Shown here: positions 60,453-64,000 of the stretch, one piece after another
Layout: each line of letters begins with the position of its first letter
Position numbering within the stretch: position 1 is the first letter of the stretch
NCBI GenBank assembly: GCA_020112395.1
Contig: JACCEK010000001.1
Span: 496,001 to 560,000 of the forward strand
Source of the DNA: Aerococcaceae bacterium DSM 111021
Lineage (GTDB): Bacteria > Bacillota > Bacilli > Lactobacillales > Aerococcaceae
Length of the DNA stretch: 64,000 nucleotides
Reading direction: 5' to 3'
Position numbers and translations under genes: made by a program
Notes under the pieces: generated by a model
What the model was told of the DNA's origin: nothing
Databases searched by the model: none
The model's input: only the letters and a program-made list of their open reading frames with translations

Positions 60453-61595
60453 TTAAGCATAAGTTTTAAATTGTTCAGTGACTTGTTGTAGTGTCTTGAT
60501 TAGAAACTCAACTTCTTCATCGGTTGTTGTATTTGCCATACTTATTCTGATAGCTGATTTACTGATACTATCGGGTATTTTCATCGCTTTTAACGTTGCA
60601 TGCTCTTTATGGGAACGACTAGCACAAGCACTCGTTGTGGAAACAAACACATTGTGTGCTTCTAATGCATGTAGCAATACTTCACCTGGTACTGGAGTTA
60701 ACGCACCACATACTATATGTTCACTACCTGTTGCCTCAGAAAAAACATTCCAGCCAAGTTTTTTCATTTCATTAATCAGTTGAAGTCTGTAATTACCCAA
60801 TTTCTCTTTTGTTTCGCTTTGAATTTCATCCATCTTTCGTAGAGCACGACTTGTTGCCACGATTCCCGGTAAGTTCTCAGTACTACTACGTCGACCAGTT
60901 TCTTGTCCCCCACCAAATAATAAGGGTTTAGTAGGTACTCGCTTGCGTTGCGCTAAAATCCCAACACCTCTTACCGAATGAAATTTGTGACTGGATAATG
61001 TAATCATATCAATTCTTGGTTCCCGTAATAAGTCAATTTGAGTTGTAACAGTTTGAACGCCATCCATATGCCAGATGACTTGAGGATATTTCTTTAATAA
61101 TGAAGCAATTCCATCAATTGGTTGAATAGCCCCGACTTCATTGTTAACACCCATAATAGATACGAGTAGAACGTCATCACTGAGTAATTCTTCAAAGTGA
61201 TTTAGCTCAATTTGTCCATTTGAATCAACGTTTATCAATTCAACTTGATACCCCATTGATTCTAACAACGGGATTTGTTTCATTGTAGCTGGATGTTCAA
61301 TGGATGAGATTAACACTTTATTTCTTTTTGGATGAATATCTTTAATTGCTTTTAATATTGCTTGCATAACCCAGTTATTAACTTCAGTCCCGCTAGAAGC
61401 AAAGAAAATCTCATTACTTTGAAAACACAATATGTCAGCAATTTGTTGTCTAGCTGATGTCATTAAAGCCTTGGCTTCTTCTCCTAATTTGTGAGCACTC
61501 GAAGGGTTTCCAAAGTAACTTAATGATACTTTTTGAAATACATCAAGTATTTCTGAAAAGGGTTTTGTTGTTGCACTATTATCGAAATAATACAT
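60453..61595 (-). CDS. Cysteine desulfurase, NifZ/IscS-like, paired with ThiI
   Basis: A 380-residue PLP-dependent desulfurase. Visible are the N-terminal MYYFDNSATTKP, the SGTEVNNWVMQA segment, HMDGVQTVTTQ, the PLP lysine in ITLSSHKFHSVRGVG, and the active cysteine in STTSACASRSHKEH. It cleaves cysteine to alanine and passes persulfide to ThiI. The start at 61595 has AGGAG upstream; the frame is open to 61649. The order desulfurase-thiI equals nifZ-thiI of B. subtilis. Confidence 0.92.
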   Translation of the reverse strand: MYYFDNSATTKPFSEILDVFQKVSLSYFGNPSSAHKLGEEAKALMTSARQQIADILCFQSNEIFFASSGTEVNNWVMQAILKAIKDIHPKRNKVLISSIEHPATMKQIPLLESMGYQVELINVDSNGQIELNHFEELLSDDVLLVSIMGVNNEVGAIQPIDGIASLLKKYPQVIWHMDGVQTVTTQIDLLREPRIDMITLSSHKFHSVRGVGILAQRKRVPTKPLLFGGGQETGRRSSTENLPGIVATSRALRKMDEIQSETKEKLGNYRLQLINEMKKLGWNVFSEATGSEHIVCGALTPVPGEVLLHALEAHNVFVSTTSACASRSHKEHATLKAMKIPDSISKSAIRISMANTTTDEEVEFLIKTLQQVTEQFKTYA

Positions 61596-61714
61596 CTCAT
61601 TTCTCCTTCTACAATTTATTTTATCAATTTTTTCTAAAAACAGCACCAAACATTATAACATAGCTTTGATTGGATGTCAGTGATTTTATCATATTTAACA
61701 CACTACATAAAAAT

Positions 61715-61752
61715 AACCTTTGAATTGTCACTTGACGACCAATTCAAAGGTT
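61715..61752 (-). terminator. Terminator after ezrA
   Basis: AACCTTTGAATT (61715-61726) and AATTCAAAGGTT (61741-61752) form a perfect 12-bp stem, with T-rich sequence following on the minus strand. Confidence 0.85.
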
Positions 61753-61762
61753 AAAACTTATT

Positions 61763-63487
61763 TTAAAATACTCGGTTTTGCTTTTCTTGTTGATACATAC
61801 GTCTAACTTGAGTTGGACCATCACGATCAACACGGTATAAAGCTTTTTCAATGACATTTAGAGCTTCATCATATCTGAATTCATCGTAGAATAAGTATTC
61901 TGCATCATGAATGGCTTGATCCATCTCTGGATAGTCAAAGCGGAATCGATTACTATGTTGAATCATATATTCAGTAAGTGTAGCACTATCTACTGTCGTC
62001 TCAGTCAGATCTTCTAATTGACCAAGATGTTCAGTTAATTGTCTCTCTAACACTTCAATCTCGCTCATATCAATACGTACTCGGTTTAATTGTTTTGATA
62101 AGTTTTCAATCTCATCTGTTACTTTATAGAATATATCATAGTAATTCGAACTTAAACCTGGTAGATGTTGTTTCTCCAAGCGTCGTTTCATATTACGTAA
62201 ATCTAATTCATAAGTATCTAAATTGCTTTTCGCTTCGCGTTCGCGTAGATTTAGTTGACCTAAATCTTTAACAATTTTTTGTTGCTTACTATCGTAATCA
62301 TTAAGATTCTTTTCAATGCGGCTTAATTGTTCCGCTACTTGAGTAAACACTGCACCGTCTGTTTCAATTGATCCAGCCGTGTTAGTGAAGCGACCAAACT
62401 CTGCATTAATCTGATCAGTTAATTCACTAATCTGATCCACTTCGTTCTCATGCAAGATATAACTTTGAGCGATACGATCTACCTCAATACTAGCATAACG
62501 ATTATTTTCTCTTACTTCGTCAAAACGCGAACGCAATTGATTAATATGAGTGTTCACATAATTTTTTGCTTCGATTTCCGCTTCCATAAAGTCATATAGT
62601 GAATTGATTTCTCGATCTGCTTTGTCCATTAAAGTTTGTGCATCAACTAAATCAGCATTTTTAATGTGATTTTTAGCTTCATTCAATCTTTCTTGAATCT
62701 CTTCTACTTTCTCAGGCACATTCACACCTTCGAAATTAAAGTGACTTTCAAGCATTCTTTGATGCCCATCAAGAATATCTTCCAAAGCATCTTCGTAATC
62801 TTTCTTAATCTTGTTGTACATAGATGGTAGCTTTTCAAGAATTTCTTCTAAGCTACTTAAATCTGCTTCGATTGTATCTAACATGTCGTCGGCTTCAATG
62901 TGATCACCAGCAGTTGTTAACTCATTGTAACGTGTAAAGTTTAACTCTAAATATTGTAAGTTTTTCTCTAACGTTTCAATAGCTGGCCCGTAATCGAAAG
63001 AATGATTCATAATGCTTTTACGCGCTGTGTTATAGCGTTCAAGCATAGCTTCATTACGGTCATGATTATTTTCACTAATACGTAGTAAAGCTGTTAACTC
63101 ATCATGTAAGTCATGGACTTGTACTTCCGTTTCGTCAAGTAAATCACGTGCCTCATCTAGCGCAGTTTTAGCCTTCATCAAGTTCATTTGTTCGCTGTAT
63201 TGCTCTGCTCCGACTAACATTGCCTCAATCTCTGTAAATTGAAAATTTGTTAGTGTTTGCCAAGTTGCAACAAGGCTCTCATATTTACGTTTCGTTTGGC
63301 CCGCTAAATCCATATTCTTTAACGTAAATAATTGATCAGCAATCGAAATGCTCATCATTTCGTCTTTACGATTCTCTAGTTCTCGTATCTCTTTCGCACG
63401 CTGCGTTCTTAGATAAAAAATAACCCCCGATGCAACAAGAAAGAGGATAACGATGATAAATAAAATATCAGTAAAGGTTAAATTCAT
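61763..63487 (-). CDS. ezrA: Septation ring formation regulator EzrA
   Basis: A 574-residue protein with one N-terminal membrane helix (about residues 5-24, outside-to-inside) and a long chain of spectrin-like coiled-coil repeats reaching the C-terminus, with no cysteine-based motifs. EzrA binds FtsZ and limits extra Z rings, and couples division to wall synthesis. Length and architecture are normal. The start at 63487 has AGGAG upstream; the frame is open to 63505. It is monocistronic, separated from the desulfurase gene by its own terminator. Confidence 0.94.
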   Translation of the reverse strand: MNLTFTDILFIIVILFLVASGVIFYLRTQRAKEIRELENRKDEMMSISIADQLFTLKNMDLAGQTKRKYESLVATWQTLTNFQFTEIEAMLVGAEQYSEQMNLMKAKTALDEARDLLDETEVQVHDLHDELTALLRISENNHDRNEAMLERYNTARKSIMNHSFDYGPAIETLEKNLQYLELNFTRYNELTTAGDHIEADDMLDTIEADLSSLEEILEKLPSMYNKIKKDYEDALEDILDGHQRMLESHFNFEGVNVPEKVEEIQERLNEAKNHIKNADLVDAQTLMDKADREINSLYDFMEAEIEAKNYVNTHINQLRSRFDEVRENNRYASIEVDRIAQSYILHENEVDQISELTDQINAEFGRFTNTAGSIETDGAVFTQVAEQLSRIEKNLNDYDSKQQKIVKDLGQLNLREREAKSNLDTYELDLRNMKRRLEKQHLPGLSSNYYDIFYKVTDEIENLSKQLNRVRIDMSEIEVLERQLTEHLGQLEDLTETTVDSATLTEYMIQHSNRFRFDYPEMDQAIHDAEYLFYDEFRYDEALNVIEKALYRVDRDGPTQVRRMYQQEKQNRVF

Positions 63488-63929
63488 TGTCTCGCTCCTC
63501 ATCAATCAGTATATATATGTGTTTTAAATTTACTACATAAATTGTCAATCTCGATTATAGCATTTACAAGTCATTAATTAAAGTATTTATCGCGATAAAT
63601 AAAGGCATTAGCGTAAAGGTTGTAGTGAAATACACCCATATTCAATAGATTCTATCCAAATCAACTTCATCCTTTATTAAAATAGACAACAAAAGTAACT
63701 TAAAATATTACTACTTGTATATATAATTCATTCCAAAAATGTCAAATTGCTCTATAGTACACCCATACACTTACTATAATAACAGAAATAATTACTAATT
63801 ATCACTATATATGAAAATAAACGATATATTTATACTAAAAATTTACTTATACCTACTAATTTAATTTTATCCCCCTTAATAAAACATGATATACTATGTC
63901 TATTATATTTAGAAAGGTTTGGTAGATAA
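63488..63929. other. Gene-free AT-rich region with an 18-bp palindrome
   Basis: About 440 bases hold no gene on either strand. The one clear element is the perfect palindrome TATTTATCGCGATAAATA at 63584-63601, about 100 bases upstream of the ezrA start. The rest is AT-rich, with TATACT-like -10 elements toward 63890 that probably serve the gene starting at 63930. Confidence 0.6.
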
Positions 63930-64000
63930 ATGAAAATTTTATTACTACTCTCAAGTTTACTTACACTCTCTTCTATTAATGTCCATGCTCAAGATGACTT
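63930..64000 (+). CDS. Secreted protein, 5' end only (cut by window edge)
   Basis: The frame starts with ATG at 63930, with AGAAAGG 12 bases upstream, and reads MKILLLLSSLLTLSSINVHA followed by QDD at the window end. This is a signal peptide with a signal peptidase I site (VHA-Q) and no lipobox cysteine, the same style as the other exported proteins here. Only 23 codons are seen, so the product cannot be named. Confidence 0.7.
   Translation, partial: MKILLLLSSLLTLSSINVHAQDD

Noticed and set aside
1-64000. tRNA, rRNA, prophage or intact insertion sequences
   Set aside because: No cloverleaf-like segment, phage structural gene, integrase or transposase was recognised on either strand.

Overview
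The window is a low-GC Gram-positive chromosome segment, most likely from the order Lactobacillales (an Aerococcaceae/Carnobacteriaceae-type genome is my best guess; there is no rRNA gene to settle it). The signs are the AT-rich sequence, strong AGGAGG ribosome sites, T-box leaders, the L21-Prp-L27 operon with the cleavable L27 extension, EzrA, MreBCD, a class III fructose bisphosphatase and several PTS permeases. Almost all genes lie on the minus strand. I saw no tRNA, rRNA, CRISPR array, intact IS element or prophage.

Region by region: 1-2.2 kb holds the end of a GH3 glycosidase, a mu-crystallin-family oxidoreductase and a decayed MazEF/PemK toxin-antitoxin pair. 2.2-8.2 kb has a CapA-like protein with a secreted partner and the N-acetylmuramate operon mupG-murQ-murP. 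8.3-14.2 kb has an FAD protein, then a transporter, chorismate mutase and aminotransferase operon behind a Tyr/Phe leader-peptide attenuator, then a secreted protein. 14.4-19 kb is a MarR-controlled heterodimeric ABC exporter. 19-26.5 kb has a GlcNAc-type PTS permease, CutC, a GNAT enzyme and ppdK-ccpN-ppdR. 26.7-29.3 kb has an RpiR/MurR-type regulator, a second MupG-like gene and the 3' remnant of a cellobiose-type PTS permease.

29.5-39 kb is more accessory: a secreted protein, an old-yellow-enzyme gene, six tandem palindromic repeats, an ABC-FtsX transporter, an unknown membrane protein, an ABC-F protein behind a short-uORF attenuator, a DUF421 protein whose promoter and ribosome site lie in a long inverted repeat, and a methyltransferase broken by one stop codon. 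39-64 kb is mostly housekeeping: rplU-prp-rpmA, dipeptidases, two amino-acid binding proteins under a T-box that I read as arginine-specific, mreBCD, an aldehyde dehydrogenase, csp, radC, folC, valS with its valine T-box, a sirtuin, fbp, tpx, thiI with its cysteine desulfurase, and ezrA.

Two themes recur. One is murein recycling: GH3, MurP, MurQ, two MupG homologues, a GlcNAc PTS and dipeptidases. A shared operator, TGAAAT-N3-ATTTCA, appears to tie the two MupG loci to one RpiR regulator. The other is control in RNA leaders: one Tyr/Phe attenuator, one ABC-F attenuator, two T-boxes and an L21 leader. The aromatic attenuator and the operon behind it are the best candidate for an undescribed system.
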